Shown here piece after piece: positions 35,725-45,931 of a DNA stretch of 64,000 nucleotides. How positions within the stretch are numbered: the stretch's first letter is position 1; each line of letters opens with the position of its first letter. The position numbers were made by a program, and so were the translations under genes. Under the pieces are notes generated by a model. That model worked only from the letters and a program-made list of their open reading frames with translations, ran no database searches and was not told the DNA's origin. Source of the stretch: Prescottella agglutinans (lineage in GTDB: Bacteria > Actinomycetota > Actinomycetes > Mycobacteriales > Mycobacteriaceae); assembly GCF_004011865.1 (NCBI RefSeq), contig NZ_RKLP01000014.1:78448-142447 (forward strand), written 5' to 3'.

Positions 35725-38325
35725 TCACACCTGGACGAGTTTCGCGAGGTCGCTCCGGTGGCTGAGCGCCAGCTTCTCGCAGGCGCGGTAGATGTGCCCC
35801 TCGACCGTCCGCACCGACAGGACGAGACGCCGGGCGATGTCCTTGTTCGAGAGCCCCCGGCCCACCAGCACCGCCACCTCCCGCTCGCGGTCGGTCAGCG
35901 GCAGCGGGCGCGCGGCCTTCGCGAGGGCCGGCGTGGTCGCACCGTCGCAGCGCGACGACAGCCAGTGCGCCTTCGCCGCGGCCGCCAACTCGCCCCGGCG
36001 GTCGTTCGACCGTGAGTACGCGGTCGCCGCCTGGGCGAACGTGTCGGCCGCGGCGAGCAGCGCTCCCACCCGCTCGAACTCGGCCGCGAGCGCGTCCAGG
36101 GCCGGACCGTCGGCCTTCGCCAACGCCCGCGCCCGCGCGGTCGCCACCTTCGCGAACGGCCCGTCCACCAGCGTCTCGAGCTCGCTCAGTCGCTCGACGG
36201 TCGAGTAGTCACCGAACGTCGTCGCGACGTCGAGGGCGAGCGCCTCCACCGCGAACTGCCCCGACTCGGCGGCCAGGACGGCGGCACGCCGGGCCGCGTG
36301 TACCGCCGCGGACACCTCACCGTCCGCGCCGGCCACCCACGCGCGCGCGATGTCGACCAGCGGATCGAAGAACGCGAGTTCGGGTCCCGTGTTCCGCTCG
36401 GCGATCGCCAGCGCCGCGGCGGCGTCCTCGGGCCGGCCCTGCGCCGCCCGCACCTGGCACAGGCTGACCGCGGCGAGCAGCATCCATTCCGACCGAGTCT
36501 TCCGGTCGAGGACCGCCAGCGCCTCGGTGAGGTGGGTGGCGGCGTCGTCGAGTCGGCCCGAGGTCAGTTCCACCACGCCCGACGCCACGTCCGCCAGGGC
36601 GGCACTGTTCGGCTGCCCGGCGGCGAGATCGCGGTACCGGGCCGCGGTGTCCCGCGCCGCGGTGAGCCGCCCGACCAGGGTCAGCGCCTGCACCTCGAAG
36701 TAGCCGATGTGGAACCGGAGCAGGCCGTCACCGTGCGAGATCGCCTCCCACGCGGACGACGCGAGCGCGCCGACCTCGAAGCCGCGCCCCGACACGGTGA
36801 GGGCGGCGACCCCGGCGAACACGCCGCTGGCCCGGGCCCACGGGTGTGCCTCGGGTGCCGCCTCGACCTCCCGGGCCAAGGCGATGGCCTCGCCGAGGTG
36901 GCGGTCGTAGAGGTGCAGGACCGCGTCCAACGCAACGACCGACACCCGCAGCATCGGATCGGTGATCCGGCCGCGCTCGCGTTGGAACAGCTCGACGGCC
37001 TCGTGCGGGCGACCCGCCTCCAGGTACAGGCTGGCGACCCGGGTCAGCAGCCACCGTGCGACGTCGTACTCGCACAACGTGTCGGGGTCGACCGCGGCGA
37101 ACACCGACTCGGCCTCGGCGCCCATCCCCTGCCACATCAGCGCCCGACCCAACGCGAACGACGCGTCGAATCCGGCGCCCAGCCGCACCGCCGCGGCCGC
37201 CAGACGGGCACCCTGTTCGAGGCTGCACATCGCGATCGCGTCCTCCGCGCCGCGCACCAGCAGCTCGGGATCGGGCTCGACGCCCGACTCCATCGCCAGC
37301 TCCGCGATCCGCATCGACGTCACCACTCCGGGATCGGGCGACTCGCGGAGTACCTCGACGAGCCGTCGCTTGATCCGCTGCGACGCGAGCACCCCGGCCC
37401 GGTCGCGGATCACCTCGCCGAACAACGGATGCGCGAGCCGCACGACGTGCGAGTGCCCGACGTCGCGCACCCGCACGAGGTCCATCCGCTCGGCCTCCTC
37501 GATGGACCGGCGGCTGACCAACTCGCTGAGCACCTCGAGCTCGAGCGGCTCGCAGAACGCGAGGTAGTCGACGACGTCGAGCGCGTCCTTGGGGGTGCGC
37601 GCGAAGCGGGACTCGAGCAGCGACGCGAGCGCCGGCGAGATCGCGGGGCGGCCGCGCAGTTGCCACACCCCGCCGGACTTGCGGAGCGTGCCCCCGTCCA
37701 GCGCGCCCTCGACGAGGTGCCGCAGAAACAGCGGGTTGCCCTCCGATTCCTCCCAGATCGCATCGGCGCTGAACCGCTCGACCGGTGCCCCCAGGACCGC
37801 GGAGAGCTCGTCGTCCATCTCGTCGCGGGTGAACGGCGGCACCACGAACGGCGTGAGCAGGCCGTCCTTCCAGAGGGCCTCGATGGCGCTCGGCACGGGG
37901 GCGCCGCTGCGGACCGTCACGACCAGGCGGGCGTCGCGGCCGACCGCCAGCTGGTGGACCAGGCCCGCGGAGAACTCGTCGAGCAGGTGGGCGTCGTCGA
38001 CCCCGACGATGCCCACCCCGCCGTCCGGCGCCAGGCCGTCCTCGGCCAGCACGTCACGCACGGCGCGCAGCGCCACGACCGGGTCGCGCGACGTTGTGCG
38101 GGCGAGATGCGGGGCGAAGGCCCCGAGGGGGATGTTCTGCGTGGACTCGGTGCCGACGATCCACCGGGCGTCGCCGGTGAGCGAACCCACCAGTTCCCTG
38201 GCCATGGTCGTCTTCCCCACGCCCGCGGTGCCGACCAGCACCACCCCGCACGACCTGCCGTCGCGGAGCAACTGCTCGGCGCCCCGGAACGCGGCCCTGC
38301 GATCCAGGACGGGCCAGAGACCGAC
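35725..38325 (-). CDS. large LuxR-type regulator with ATPase domain (LAL/MalT-like)
   Basis: An 866-residue STAND-type regulator. The N-terminus has a P-loop NTPase: GTAGVGKT (Walker A) at residues 33-40 and VGVDDAHLLDEF as Walker B. The middle part, about 330-780, is helical and TPR-like. The C-terminal LuxR helix-turn-helix is LTDREREVAVLVGRGLSNKDIARRL, ending at LAKLVQV. The ATG at 38325 (MVGLWPVLDRR) is the likely start; TTG 38376 is possible. Such proteins bind an unknown ligand and ATP, then activate transcription. Its targets are not evident. Confidence 0.88.
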   Translation of the reverse strand, partial: VGLWPVLDRRAAFRGAEQLLRDGRSCGVVLVGTAGVGKTTMARELVGSLTGDARWIVGTESTQNIPLGAFAPHLARTTSRDPVVALRAVRDVLAEDGLAPDGGVGIVGVDDAHLLDEFSAGLVHQLAVGRDARLVVTVRSGAPVPSAIEALWKDGLLTPFVVPPFTRDEMDDELSAVLGAPVERFSADAIWEESEGNPLFLRHLVEGALDGGTLRKSGGVWQLRGRPAISPALASLLESRFARTPKDALDVVDYLAFCEPLELEVLSELVSRRSIEEAERMDLVRVRDVGHSHVVRLAHPLFGEVIRDRAGVLASQRIKRRLVEVLRESPDPGVVTSMRIAELAMESGVEPDPELLVRGAEDAIAMCSLEQGARLAAAAVRLGAGFDASFALGRALMWQGMGAEAESVFAAVDPDTLCEYDVARWLLTRVASLYLEAGRPHEAVELFQRERGRITDPMLRVSVVALDAVLHLYDRHLGEAIALAREVEAAPEAHPWARASGVFAGVAALTVSGRGFEVGALASSAWEAISHGDGLLRFHIGYFEVQALTLVGRLTAARDTAARYRDLAAGQPNSAALADVASGVVELTSGRLDDAATHLTEALAVLDRKTRSEWMLLAAVSLCQVRAAQGRPEDAAAALAIAERNTGPELAFFDPLVDIARAWVAGADGEVSAAVHAARRAAVLAAESGQFAVEALALDVATTFGDYSTVERLSELETLVDGPFAKVATARARALAKADGPALDALAAEFERVGALLAAADTFAQAATAYSRSNDRRGELAAAAKAHWLSSRCDGATTPALAKAARPLPLTDREREVAVLVGRGLSNKDIARRLVLSVRTVEGHIYRACEKLALSHRSDLAKLVQV

Positions 38326-38413
38326 CATGCTTCGAACGATAATCCTCTGCGGCGACAGTGCGAAGCGATCGGACAAACCCGCAACCAGGGAGTTACCGCC
38401 CGGTCGGTCCGGA

Positions 38414-39079
38414 TCAGCTCGAGAGCGATGCCACTTCCTGATCGGTGAGCGTGGTCTGCGGCACCCGTCCGGCGTCGCGGATCAACTCGACGGCCCGATA
38501 CAGCGGGCGTTCCTCGAGCCCGGCGCCGCGCGCCTCGGCGCGCAACTGCTCGATCAGGACGGATGCGGCCGCCGCCGCCGGCGCGAGTTCGCTCGCCGAC
38601 AGCGCGTCCGCGAGCTTGCGCAGGCCGAGCACGTCGAGTTCGCGTCCCCCGCCGGTGGCGTAGAGCGCGAGAGGCACGGTCTGGGTGGCGCGGGTGTCGC
38701 CGACGCGGATCGCCACCTGGCTGATCCGCGCCGACCGCACCACGAACTCGACCGTCGCCGCCTGCGCGACCTCCACCCGCCGCCGGCGCAACCCGTTGGA
38801 GGAGTGAAGCGTGGTGCCCTCCAACCAGATTCGCCGCCGGGTCGACAACAGCGCCGACGCGGCGGTGGGCACGCCGATGACGACGCCGACGGCGAGGGCG
38901 ATCGGCGGGGCGGCGAAGATCGCCACGATCCCCCCCGCGACGATCCCGATGAGGATCGAGACGATCGCGAGCCGCCGCATGCGGGGCGCCAGCATCGACG
39001 CCGGGATCAGGTCGAGGGAATGCTCCTCCCGGCCGTTACCCTCAGGCGCCGGCAAGAAGTGAACCCGTCTGCGCCACAA
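38414..39079 (-). CDS. two-helix membrane protein, unknown function
   Basis: A 221-residue hypothetical protein. Two hydrophobic segments near residues 38-80 ([19 protein letters not shown] and [19 protein letters not shown]) are followed by a soluble domain with beta-strands ([27 protein letters not shown]) that look PH-like. The C-terminus is helical and acidic. The start GTG 39079 overlaps the end of hisS by 38 bp; an ATG further in (MLAPRMRR) is an alternative. It is cotranscribed downstream of hisS. Confidence 0.65.
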   Translation of the reverse strand: MWRRRVHFLPAPEGNGREEHSLDLIPASMLAPRMRRLAIVSILIGIVAGGIVAIFAAPPIALAVGVVIGVPTAASALLSTRRRIWLEGTTLHSSNGLRRRRVEVAQAATVEFVVRSARISQVAIRVGDTRATQTVPLALYATGGGRELDVLGLRKLADALSASELAPAAAAASVLIEQLRAEARGAGLEERPLYRAVELIRDAGRVPQTTLTDQEVASLSS

Positions 39080-40322
39080 CCTCTTCCAGGGGAACGGAGA
39101 TCTGATCGCCGGTGCTCAGGTTCTTGATGCCGATGGTGCCCGCCTCGAGGTCCTGGTCACCGAGCACGAGCGCCAACTGCGCACCCGACCTGTCGGCGGC
39201 CTTCATCGACCCCTTGATGCCGCGGTCGCCGTAGACCATGTCGACGCGGATACCCGCCGTCCGCAGATCGTGCGCGATCGTCACCATCCGGGCCTTCGCG
39301 GCGTCGCCGAGCGGCACGCCGAACACCTCGCACCGGGCCGGGGTGGACGCCGACTTGCCCTCGGCCGCGAGCGCCAGGATCGTACGGTCGACGCCCAGGC
39401 CGAAACCGATGCCCGACAGCGGCTGACCGCCCAGTTGGGCCATCAGGCCGTCGTAGCGTCCGCCGCCACCGATACCTGACTGCGCGCCCAGGCCGTCGTG
39501 CACGAACTCGAACGTCGTCTTGGTGTAGTAGTCCAGCCCGCGCACCATCCGCGGGTTGATCACGTACGGGACACCGAGCGCATCGAGGTGCGCGAGCACC
39601 TGGTCGAAGTGCGCCTTCGCGCTCTCGGAGAGGTGGTCCAGCATGAGCGGCGCGTCGGCCGTCATCGCACGGACGTCCTTGCGCTTGTCGTCGAGCACCC
39701 GCAGCGGGTTGATCTCGGCGCGCCGACGGGTCTCCTCGTCGAGATCGAGCCCGAACAGGAACTCCTGCAGGCGCTCCCGGTACTGGGGACGGCACGTGTC
39801 GTCACCGAGCGACGTGATCTCGAGCCGGAACCCGTCGAGACCGAGGCCGCGGAAGCCGGCATCCGCGATCGCGATGACCTCGGCGTCGAGCGCCGGATCG
39901 TCCACGCCGATCGCCTCGACACCCACCTGCTGCAGCTGCCGGTAGCGGCCCGCCTGGGGGCGCTCGTAGCGGAAGAACGGTCCGGCGTAGCTCAGCTTCA
40001 CGGGGAGCTGGCCGCGGTCGAGACCGTGCTCGATCACCGCGCGCATCACACCGGCGGTGCCCTCGGGACGCAGCGTCACCGACCGGTCACCGCGATCGGC
40101 GAACGTGTACATCTCCTTCGAGACGACGTCGGTCGACTCGCCGACACCGCGCGCGAACAGGCCGGTGTCCTCGAAGATCGGCAACTCGATGTGCCCGTAG
40201 CCGGCGAGCCGGGCCGCGCGGGTCAGCCCGTCGCGTACGGCGACGAACTCCGCGGACTGCGGCGGAACGTAGTCGGGAATGCCCTTGGGGGCCGAGAAGG
40301 TGCTGGCGCCTGACTTACTCAC
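39042..40322 (-). CDS. hisS: histidyl-tRNA synthetase
   Basis: A 426-residue class II synthetase that charges tRNA-His. Motif 2 is in [18 protein letters not shown] and [16 protein letters not shown]. The HisA/HisB boxes appear as [11 protein letters not shown] and [15 protein letters not shown]. The C-terminal anticodon-binding domain has a normal length. GTG 40322 is preceded by AGGAAAAG. It is the second gene after the metallo-hydrolase (15-bp gap) and overlaps the next membrane-protein gene. Confidence 0.97.
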   Translation of the reverse strand: MSKSGASTFSAPKGIPDYVPPQSAEFVAVRDGLTRAARLAGYGHIELPIFEDTGLFARGVGESTDVVSKEMYTFADRGDRSVTLRPEGTAGVMRAVIEHGLDRGQLPVKLSYAGPFFRYERPQAGRYRQLQQVGVEAIGVDDPALDAEVIAIADAGFRGLGLDGFRLEITSLGDDTCRPQYRERLQEFLFGLDLDEETRRRAEINPLRVLDDKRKDVRAMTADAPLMLDHLSESAKAHFDQVLAHLDALGVPYVINPRMVRGLDYYTKTTFEFVHDGLGAQSGIGGGGRYDGLMAQLGGQPLSGIGFGLGVDRTILALAAEGKSASTPARCEVFGVPLGDAAKARMVTIAHDLRTAGIRVDMVYGDRGIKGSMKAADRSGAQLALVLGDQDLEAGTIGIKNLSTGDQISVPLEEVVAQTGSLLAGA

Positions 40323-40337
40323 TGTGATTACTTTTCC

Positions 40338-41018
40338 TTACTGGGAGGCGGTCAGTCCAACGAGAAACGGATTGGCGGCCCGTTCCTGGCCGATCGAGCT
40401 CGCACCGCCGTGGCCGGGCAGGATCGCGGTCGTGTCGTCGAGGACGAGCAACTTGCGGGCGATCGACTGCAGCAGCTGCTCGTGATCGCCGCCGGGCAGA
40501 TCGCTGCGTCCGATCGACCCCTGGAACAACGTGTCACCGGTCAGCGCCACCTGGAGCGGGCCCTCGTCCGTGCCGATCGTGGTCCGCAGGACCACCGAGC
40601 CCTGCGTGTGGCCGGGAGTGTGGTCGACGACGAAGTCGATGCCCGCGACGGTGAACTCGTCGCCGTCGGCGAGTTCGATCACCTCGGCGGGCTCACGGAA
40701 CTCGACGCCGGCGATGAACTGGTTCATCGAGGGACCGATCCCCCGCCCCGGATCGGTGAGCATGTACCGGTCCGCGGGGTGGATGTACGCCGGGATCCCG
40801 TACCGCTCGCAGACCGGCTCCACCGACCACGTGTGATCGAGATGACCGTGGGTGAGCAACACCGCCCGCGGCTCGAGGTCCGCCTGCGCGAGGAACTGCA
40901 CCAGCGGCTCGGTCGCATCCTGCCCGGGATCGACGACGACGCACTCCTTCGCGTCGTCCTGCGCGAGGATGTAGCAGTTGGTCTGGAACATCCCGGCCGG
41001 GAATCCGGTGACGAGCAC
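40338..41018 (-). CDS. MBL-fold hydrolase (glyoxalase II-like, Rv2581c family)
   Basis: A 226-residue enzyme with the metal motif THGHLDHTW (about residue 60). HTPGHTQGSVVL, ALTGDTLF and LPGHGG add the remaining ligands. It resembles hydroxyacylglutathione hydrolase; without glutathione in actinobacteria the true substrate, perhaps a mycothiol thioester, is uncertain. GTG 41018 has an AGGAG eight bases upstream. It is paired with hisS as in mycobacteria. Confidence 0.92.
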   Translation of the reverse strand: MLVTGFPAGMFQTNCYILAQDDAKECVVVDPGQDATEPLVQFLAQADLEPRAVLLTHGHLDHTWSVEPVCERYGIPAYIHPADRYMLTDPGRGIGPSMNQFIAGVEFREPAEVIELADGDEFTVAGIDFVVDHTPGHTQGSVVLRTTIGTDEGPLQVALTGDTLFQGSIGRSDLPGGDHEQLLQSIARKLLVLDDTTAILPGHGGASSIGQERAANPFLVGLTASQ

Positions 41019-41211
41019 GGTGTCAACTCCTAGAGTTCGGGTCGATTGCGGACCGAAGACGAATCGAATACAGCCTAGGCGTTCGCTCCTCCAGGATCCT
41101 CTCAGGATTCGGTGGCAGACTCTGTGCCGCCCACCGACGGAGGCGGGCCCGCGGAACCGACTGCGTAGAGTGCGGAAAATACCGAACAAGACGTACGGGA
41201 GGACGACTGCA

Positions 41212-42075
41212 GTGCCGAGCAATCAGCAGCGCCGGGAGGCGGCGAAACGGAAGCTGGAACGCCAGCTCGAACGACGCGCCGCGCGCGACCGCAAGCGCAA
41301 GCAACTGACGATCGCGGGGTCGATCGTCGGCGCGATCGTCGTCGTCGCCGTCGGCGCGGTCGTCGTGACGCTCTCGGGCAAGGACGACGGCGGCTCGACC
41401 GAGAACACCGCCGCCTCCGAAACACCCACCGCGGGTGCGCTGCCCGCCGGCCGCGCCGAGGCACTGCCGAACCTCGTCAACTGCAGCTACACCCCCAGCG
41501 GCGAGGCTGCCAAGCCCAACACGCCGCCCCGCGCCGAGGGCATCGACACGACCGTGAAGACCGTCAGCGCCAGCATCGAGACCACGCAGGGCCCCATCGG
41601 GCTCAGCCTGGCCAACGCCGACTCCCCCTGCACGGTCAACAGCTTCGTGAGCCTCGCGCAGCAGGGGTACTTCGACAACACCCCGTGCCACCGTCTCGTC
41701 ACCGGGCAGGGCCTGCAGATCCTCCAGTGCGGCGATCCGTCGGGAACCGGCGGCGGCGGTCCGGGCTACCAGTTCGCCAACGAGTTCCCCACCGACCAGT
41801 ACGCGGCGGGCGACCCCAACGCCCAGACGCCCGCGACGTACCCGCGCGGCACCCTCGCGATGGCCAACGCCGGCCCCGACACCAACGGCAGCCAGTTCTT
41901 CCTCGTCTACGGCGACTCGAAGCTGCCGCCGCAGTACACCGTGTTCGGCACCATCGACGAGACCGGTCTCCAGACCATCGAGAAGATCGCCGCCGCCGGC
42001 GACGACGGATCGATGTCCGCGGGCGGCGGCAAGCCGAACCTGCCCGTCGACATCACGAGCGTGAGGTTGGACTGA
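41212..42075 (+). CDS. membrane-anchored cyclophilin-type peptidyl-prolyl isomerase
   Basis: A 287-residue protein. A basic cytoplasmic N-terminus precedes a single membrane segment at about 38-60, then a cyclophilin domain follows outside. It includes PCHRLVTGQGLQILQCGDP and MANAGPDTNGSQFFLVYGDS. The Arg in CHRL and the SQFF pocket are kept. GTG 41212 has GGAGG 9 bases upstream. It is the actinobacterial Rv2582/ppiB type. A second, shorter lipoprotein cyclophilin follows directly, likely a duplication. Confidence 0.93.
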   Translation: MPSNQQRREAAKRKLERQLERRAARDRKRKQLTIAGSIVGAIVVVAVGAVVVTLSGKDDGGSTENTAASETPTAGALPAGRAEALPNLVNCSYTPSGEAAKPNTPPRAEGIDTTVKTVSASIETTQGPIGLSLANADSPCTVNSFVSLAQQGYFDNTPCHRLVTGQGLQILQCGDPSGTGGGGPGYQFANEFPTDQYAAGDPNAQTPATYPRGTLAMANAGPDTNGSQFFLVYGDSKLPPQYTVFGTIDETGLQTIEKIAAAGDDGSMSAGGGKPNLPVDITSVRLD

Positions 42076-42860
42076 TGAAGCGCACCGCCCTCGCAGCGGT
42101 CGGACTGGGCGTCGCCCTCGTCCTGACCGGCTGCTCCAACGACAGCGACGGATCCTCCGAGGCGACCACCTCGGCGAGCACGTGGACCACCCCCGCGGCG
42201 CCGACGGTCGACATGTCCCGGTTCGGCGCCCTGCCCGCCGTCCCGGCCCCGACCGCGCCGACCGTGGACTGCAGCTACCCCGCCGCGGGCCCGGCCGCCA
42301 AGCCGGCCCAGGCGCCCAACGGCACCGGTGTGTCCGACGAGGGCACCGCCACCGTCGCCCTCACCACCAACGAGGGGCCGATCGGGCTGACGCTCGACCG
42401 CGCCGCCGCGCCGTGCACCGTCAACAGCTTCGTCAGCCTCACCCAGCAGGGCTACTTCGACGGCACCCCCTGTCACCGACTCTCCACCTCGCCGGGTCTC
42501 GAGATGCTGCAGTGCGGCGACCCGTCCGGCAAGGGCACCGGTGGACCCGGCTACGAGTTCGCCAACGAGTACCCCACCACCGCCTACGCCCCGACGGACC
42601 CGGCCGCCCAGCAGCCGCTGGTCTACCCCCGCGGCACCGTCGCGATGGCGAACGCGGGCCCCGACACCAACGGCAGCCAGTTCTTCCTCGTCTACGCCGA
42701 CTCCGTCCTGCCACCGCAGTACACCGTGTTCGGCACCATCTCCGAGGAGGGTCTGACCACCCTCGAGAAGATCGCCGCAGCGGGCGACGACGGCTCGATG
42801 TCCGCCGGCGGCGGTGCACCGAACACGCCGGTCACCATCGAGACCGCCAAGGTCGGCTGA
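42075..42860 (+). CDS. cyclophilin-type peptidyl-prolyl isomerase, lipoprotein
   Basis: A 261-residue lipoprotein paralogue of the previous gene. The signal peptide ends at a lipobox (VLTGC, Cys20). The cyclophilin domain repeats the same motifs (CHRLSTSPGLEMLQCGDP, MANAGPDTNGSQFFLVYADS). The ATG overlaps the stop codon of the first gene (TGATG), so the pair is translationally coupled. It folds or isomerises proline bonds in exported proteins. The two domains share most motif residues, so this is a recent-looking tandem duplication, but the anchors differ. Confidence 0.93.
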   Translation: MKRTALAAVGLGVALVLTGCSNDSDGSSEATTSASTWTTPAAPTVDMSRFGALPAVPAPTAPTVDCSYPAAGPAAKPAQAPNGTGVSDEGTATVALTTNEGPIGLTLDRAAAPCTVNSFVSLTQQGYFDGTPCHRLSTSPGLEMLQCGDPSGKGTGGPGYEFANEYPTTAYAPTDPAAQQPLVYPRGTVAMANAGPDTNGSQFFLVYADSVLPPQYTVFGTISEEGLTTLEKIAAAGDDGSMSAGGGAPNTPVTIETAKVG

Positions 42861-42877
42861 CCCCACCCGCCGAAAGC

Positions 42878-42924
42878 TGAAGGGTCCCTTCGCACGCTGT
42901 CAGCGCGCGAAGGGACCCTTCAGT
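42878..42924. terminator. bidirectional hairpin terminator
   Basis: CTGAAGGGTCCCTTCGC forms a perfect 17-bp stem with its complement around a 13-base loop. It separates the convergent cyclophilin and rel genes. It has no clear T-tract. Confidence 0.85.
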
Positions 42925-42937
42925 CGATTCGGGGCGG

Positions 42938-45274
42938 CTACGCCGCTGACGTGACGCGGTAGACGTCGTAGACGCCCTCCACGTTGCGCACCACGTTGAG
43001 CACATGCCCCAGATGCTTGGGGTCGCCCATCTCGAACGTGAACTTGCTGACCGCCACCCGGTCGCCCGACGTCGTGACCGACGCCGAGAGGATGTTCACC
43101 TTCTCGTCGGCGAGCGCCTTGGTCACGTCCGAGAGCAGCCGGTGCCGGTCGAGCGCCTCGATCTGGATCGCCACCAGGAACACCGACGACGGCGACGGTG
43201 CCCACTGCACGTCGATGATCCGTTCCGACTGCTCGCGAAGGGAATTCGCGTTGGTGCAGTCGGTGCGGTGCACGCTCACCGCGCCGCCGCGGGTCACGAA
43301 GCCCATGATCTCGTCACCCGGGACCGGCGTGCAGCACTTCGCGAGCTTGGCGACCGTTCCCGGCGCACCAGGCACCAGCACACCGACGTCGCCGGTGCGG
43401 GGTCGGTTCGTCGGAATCGTCGACGGCGTCGACCGCTCGGCCAGTTCCTCCTCGACCGCGCCGACACCACCGAGATGCGCGACGAGACGCTGCACCACGT
43501 GCTGGGCGGACACGTTGTGCTCGCCCACCGCCGTGTACAGCGCGGAGACGTCGGCGTACCGCAACTCGTGCGCGATCGCCGCCATCGACTCGGCATTCAT
43601 CAAGCGCTGCAACGGAAGTCCGCCGCGACGGACCTCCTTCGCGATGGCGTCCTTGCCGGCCTCGAGGGCCTCCTCGCGGCGCTCCTTCGCGAACCACTGC
43701 CGGATCTTCGCCTTCGCCCGCGGCGACACCACGAACGACTGCCAGTCCCGACTCGGTCCGGCGTTGGCCGCCTTCGAGGTGAAGACCTCGACGACCTCGC
43801 CGTTCTCGAGCGTGCGTTCCAGGGCGACCAGGCGGCCGTTGACCCGCGCGCCGATACAGCGGTGCCCGACCTCGGTGTGGACCGCGTACGCGAAGTCGAC
43901 CGGCGTCGACCCCGCCGGGAGCGTGATCACGTCACCCTTCGGCGTGAAGACGAAGATCTCCTTGACCGCCAGGTCGTAGCGCAGCGACTCGAGAAACTCT
44001 CCCGGGTCCGCGGCCTCACGCTGCCAGTCGAGCAACTGGCGCATCCACGCCATGTCGTCGACCTCGGCGACGTCGCCGGAGTGCCGCCCCTTGGTCTCCT
44101 TGTACCGCCAGTGCGCGGCGATGCCGAACTCCGCGGTGCGGTGCATGTCGCGGGTGCGGATCTGCACCTCGAGCGGCTTGCCCTCGGGGCCGATCACCGT
44201 GGTGTGCAGCGACTGGTAGACGCCGTACCGCGGCTGCGCGATGTAGTCCTTGAACCGGCCCGCCATCGGCTGCCACAGCGAGTGCACCACACCGACCGCG
44301 GCGTAGCAGTCCCGGATCTCGTCGCACAGGATCCGCACGCCCACCAGGTCGTGGATGTCGTCGAAGTCGCGGCCCTTGACGATCATCTTCTGGTAGATCG
44401 ACCAGTAGTGCTTGGGGCGTCCCTCCACAGTCGCGTTGATCCGCGACGCCGACAGCGTCGCGTTGATCTCCGCCCGCACCTTCGCCAGGTACGTGTCCCG
44501 CGACGGCGCCCGGTCCGCGACCAGCCGCACGATCTCCTCGTACTTCTTGGGGTGCAGGATCGCGAACGCGAGATCCTCGAGCTCCCACTTGACCGTCGCC
44601 ATGCCGAGTCGATGCGCCAGCGGCGCAATCACTTCCAGCGTCTCACGCGCCTTGCGGGCCTGCTTCTCCGGCGGCAGGAACCGCATCGTGCGCATGTTGT
44701 GCAGGCGGTCGGCGACCTTGATCACCAGCACGCGCGGATCGCGGGCCATCGCGATGATCATCTTGCGGATCGTCTCGCCCTCGGCGGCCGACCCGAGCAC
44801 CACCTTGTCCAGCTTGGTGACGCCGTCGACGAGGTGCGCCACCTCCTCGCCGAACTCGGCGGTCAACTCCTCGAGCGAGTACCCCGTGTCCTCGACGGTG
44901 TCGTGGAGCAGCGCGGCCACCAGGGTGGTGGTGTCCATACCCAACTCGGCGAGGATGTTCGCCACCGCGAGCGGATGGGTGATGTACGGGTCGCCCGACT
45001 TGCGGAACTGCGTCGCATGCCGCTGCTCGGCGACGTCGTAGGCGCGCTGCAGCAGCGAGAAGTCCGCCTTCGGGTACAGCTCCCGATGCACGGCGACCAA
45101 CGGCTCGAGCACCGGCCGGACCGGGGCGTTCCGCTGGCCGGTGATGCGCCGCGCCAGCCTGGCCCGAACTCGGCGCGAGGCAGACGTCGGCACCGTCGCG
45201 GACTTGTCGGCAGGCGGCGTCGCACCTGTGTTCGCCGCACCTGTGTTCTGGGACCGATCAAGATGTTGGGTCAT
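42938..45274 (-). CDS. relA: bifunctional (p)ppGpp synthetase/hydrolase Rel
   Basis: A 778-residue stringent-response enzyme. The N-terminal HD hydrolase domain contains [16 protein letters not shown]. The synthetase domain holds [24 protein letters not shown] domain ([22 protein letters not shown]) and a C-terminal ACT domain follow. This is the single long RSH of actinobacteria, making and degrading (p)ppGpp. ATG 45274 (MTQHLDRSQ) has GGAGGT six bases upstream; the six-codon extension to GTG is unlikely. It is downstream of apt in the same direction. Confidence 0.97.
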   Translation of the reverse strand: MTQHLDRSQNTGAANTGATPPADKSATVPTSASRRVRARLARRITGQRNAPVRPVLEPLVAVHRELYPKADFSLLQRAYDVAEQRHATQFRKSGDPYITHPLAVANILAELGMDTTTLVAALLHDTVEDTGYSLEELTAEFGEEVAHLVDGVTKLDKVVLGSAAEGETIRKMIIAMARDPRVLVIKVADRLHNMRTMRFLPPEKQARKARETLEVIAPLAHRLGMATVKWELEDLAFAILHPKKYEEIVRLVADRAPSRDTYLAKVRAEINATLSASRINATVEGRPKHYWSIYQKMIVKGRDFDDIHDLVGVRILCDEIRDCYAAVGVVHSLWQPMAGRFKDYIAQPRYGVYQSLHTTVIGPEGKPLEVQIRTRDMHRTAEFGIAAHWRYKETKGRHSGDVAEVDDMAWMRQLLDWQREAADPGEFLESLRYDLAVKEIFVFTPKGDVITLPAGSTPVDFAYAVHTEVGHRCIGARVNGRLVALERTLENGEVVEVFTSKAANAGPSRDWQSFVVSPRAKAKIRQWFAKERREEALEAGKDAIAKEVRRGGLPLQRLMNAESMAAIAHELRYADVSALYTAVGEHNVSAQHVVQRLVAHLGGVGAVEEELAERSTPSTIPTNRPRTGDVGVLVPGAPGTVAKLAKCCTPVPGDEIMGFVTRGGAVSVHRTDCTNANSLREQSERIIDVQWAPSPSSVFLVAIQIEALDRHRLLSDVTKALADEKVNILSASVTTSGDRVAVSKFTFEMGDPKHLGHVLNVVRNVEGVYDVYRVTSAA

Positions 45275-45356
45275 GCCGTCACCTCCTGCCACCGCGCTGC
45301 GGGCGGTCCCTCGGGACCCGGTGGCGCTGCTACACCACCAGGCACAACTGTAGTCC

Positions 45357-45923
45357 TCAGACCCTGACGAGCGATGTCAGCGGGTACCGCTCGAACCGCT
45401 CTCGACCACCCAGCGCCTCGATCTCGAGCACGACGGCCACACCGACCACCTCAGCGCCGGCGCGTGACAGCAGTTCAGCTGCGGCCAGCAGGGTCCCGCC
45501 GGTGGCGAGCACGTCGTCGATCACGAACACCCGTCGGCCCGTCAGGTCGGGCGCGTCGCACGGAATCTCCAGCGTCGCCGCGCCGTACTCGAGCGAGTAG
45601 CTCTCCGAGTGCACCGGCGGGGGCAACTTGCCGGCCTTGCGCACCGCGAGGACCCCGCACCCCAACTCCATCGCGACGCCGCCACCGAGCAGGAAGCCGC
45701 GCGCGTCCACGCCGGCGACGATGTCGGCACCGGCGCCGGCCGCCGCCAACCCCTCGATCACCGAGCGGTAGCCGGGTCCGTCCGCGAACACCGGCGTGAG
45801 GTCCGCGAAGCGGACACCCGGGGTCGGAAAGTCGTCACACCACCGGGTGAGCCGCGACACCGCCGTCCCGGCCCGTTCCAGCGCATCGGCGGAATCGGGT
45901 GTCGCGGCTTCGGGGGCATCCAT
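45357..45923 (-). CDS. apt: adenine phosphoribosyltransferase
   Basis: A 188-residue purine-salvage enzyme converting adenine and PRPP to AMP. The PRPP-binding motif is [14 protein letters not shown], near the C-terminal half. The N-terminal [18 protein letters not shown] fits the APRT family. ATG 45923 (MDAPEA) follows AGGTGAT. It sits between the lipoprotein gene and rel, as in mycobacteria. Confidence 0.95.
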   Translation of the reverse strand: MDAPEAATPDSADALERAGTAVSRLTRWCDDFPTPGVRFADLTPVFADGPGYRSVIEGLAAAGAGADIVAGVDARGFLLGGGVAMELGCGVLAVRKAGKLPPPVHSESYSLEYGAATLEIPCDAPDLTGRRVFVIDDVLATGGTLLAAAELLSRAGAEVVGVAVVLEIEALGGRERFERYPLTSLVRV

Positions 45924-45931
45924 CGCAGAAA

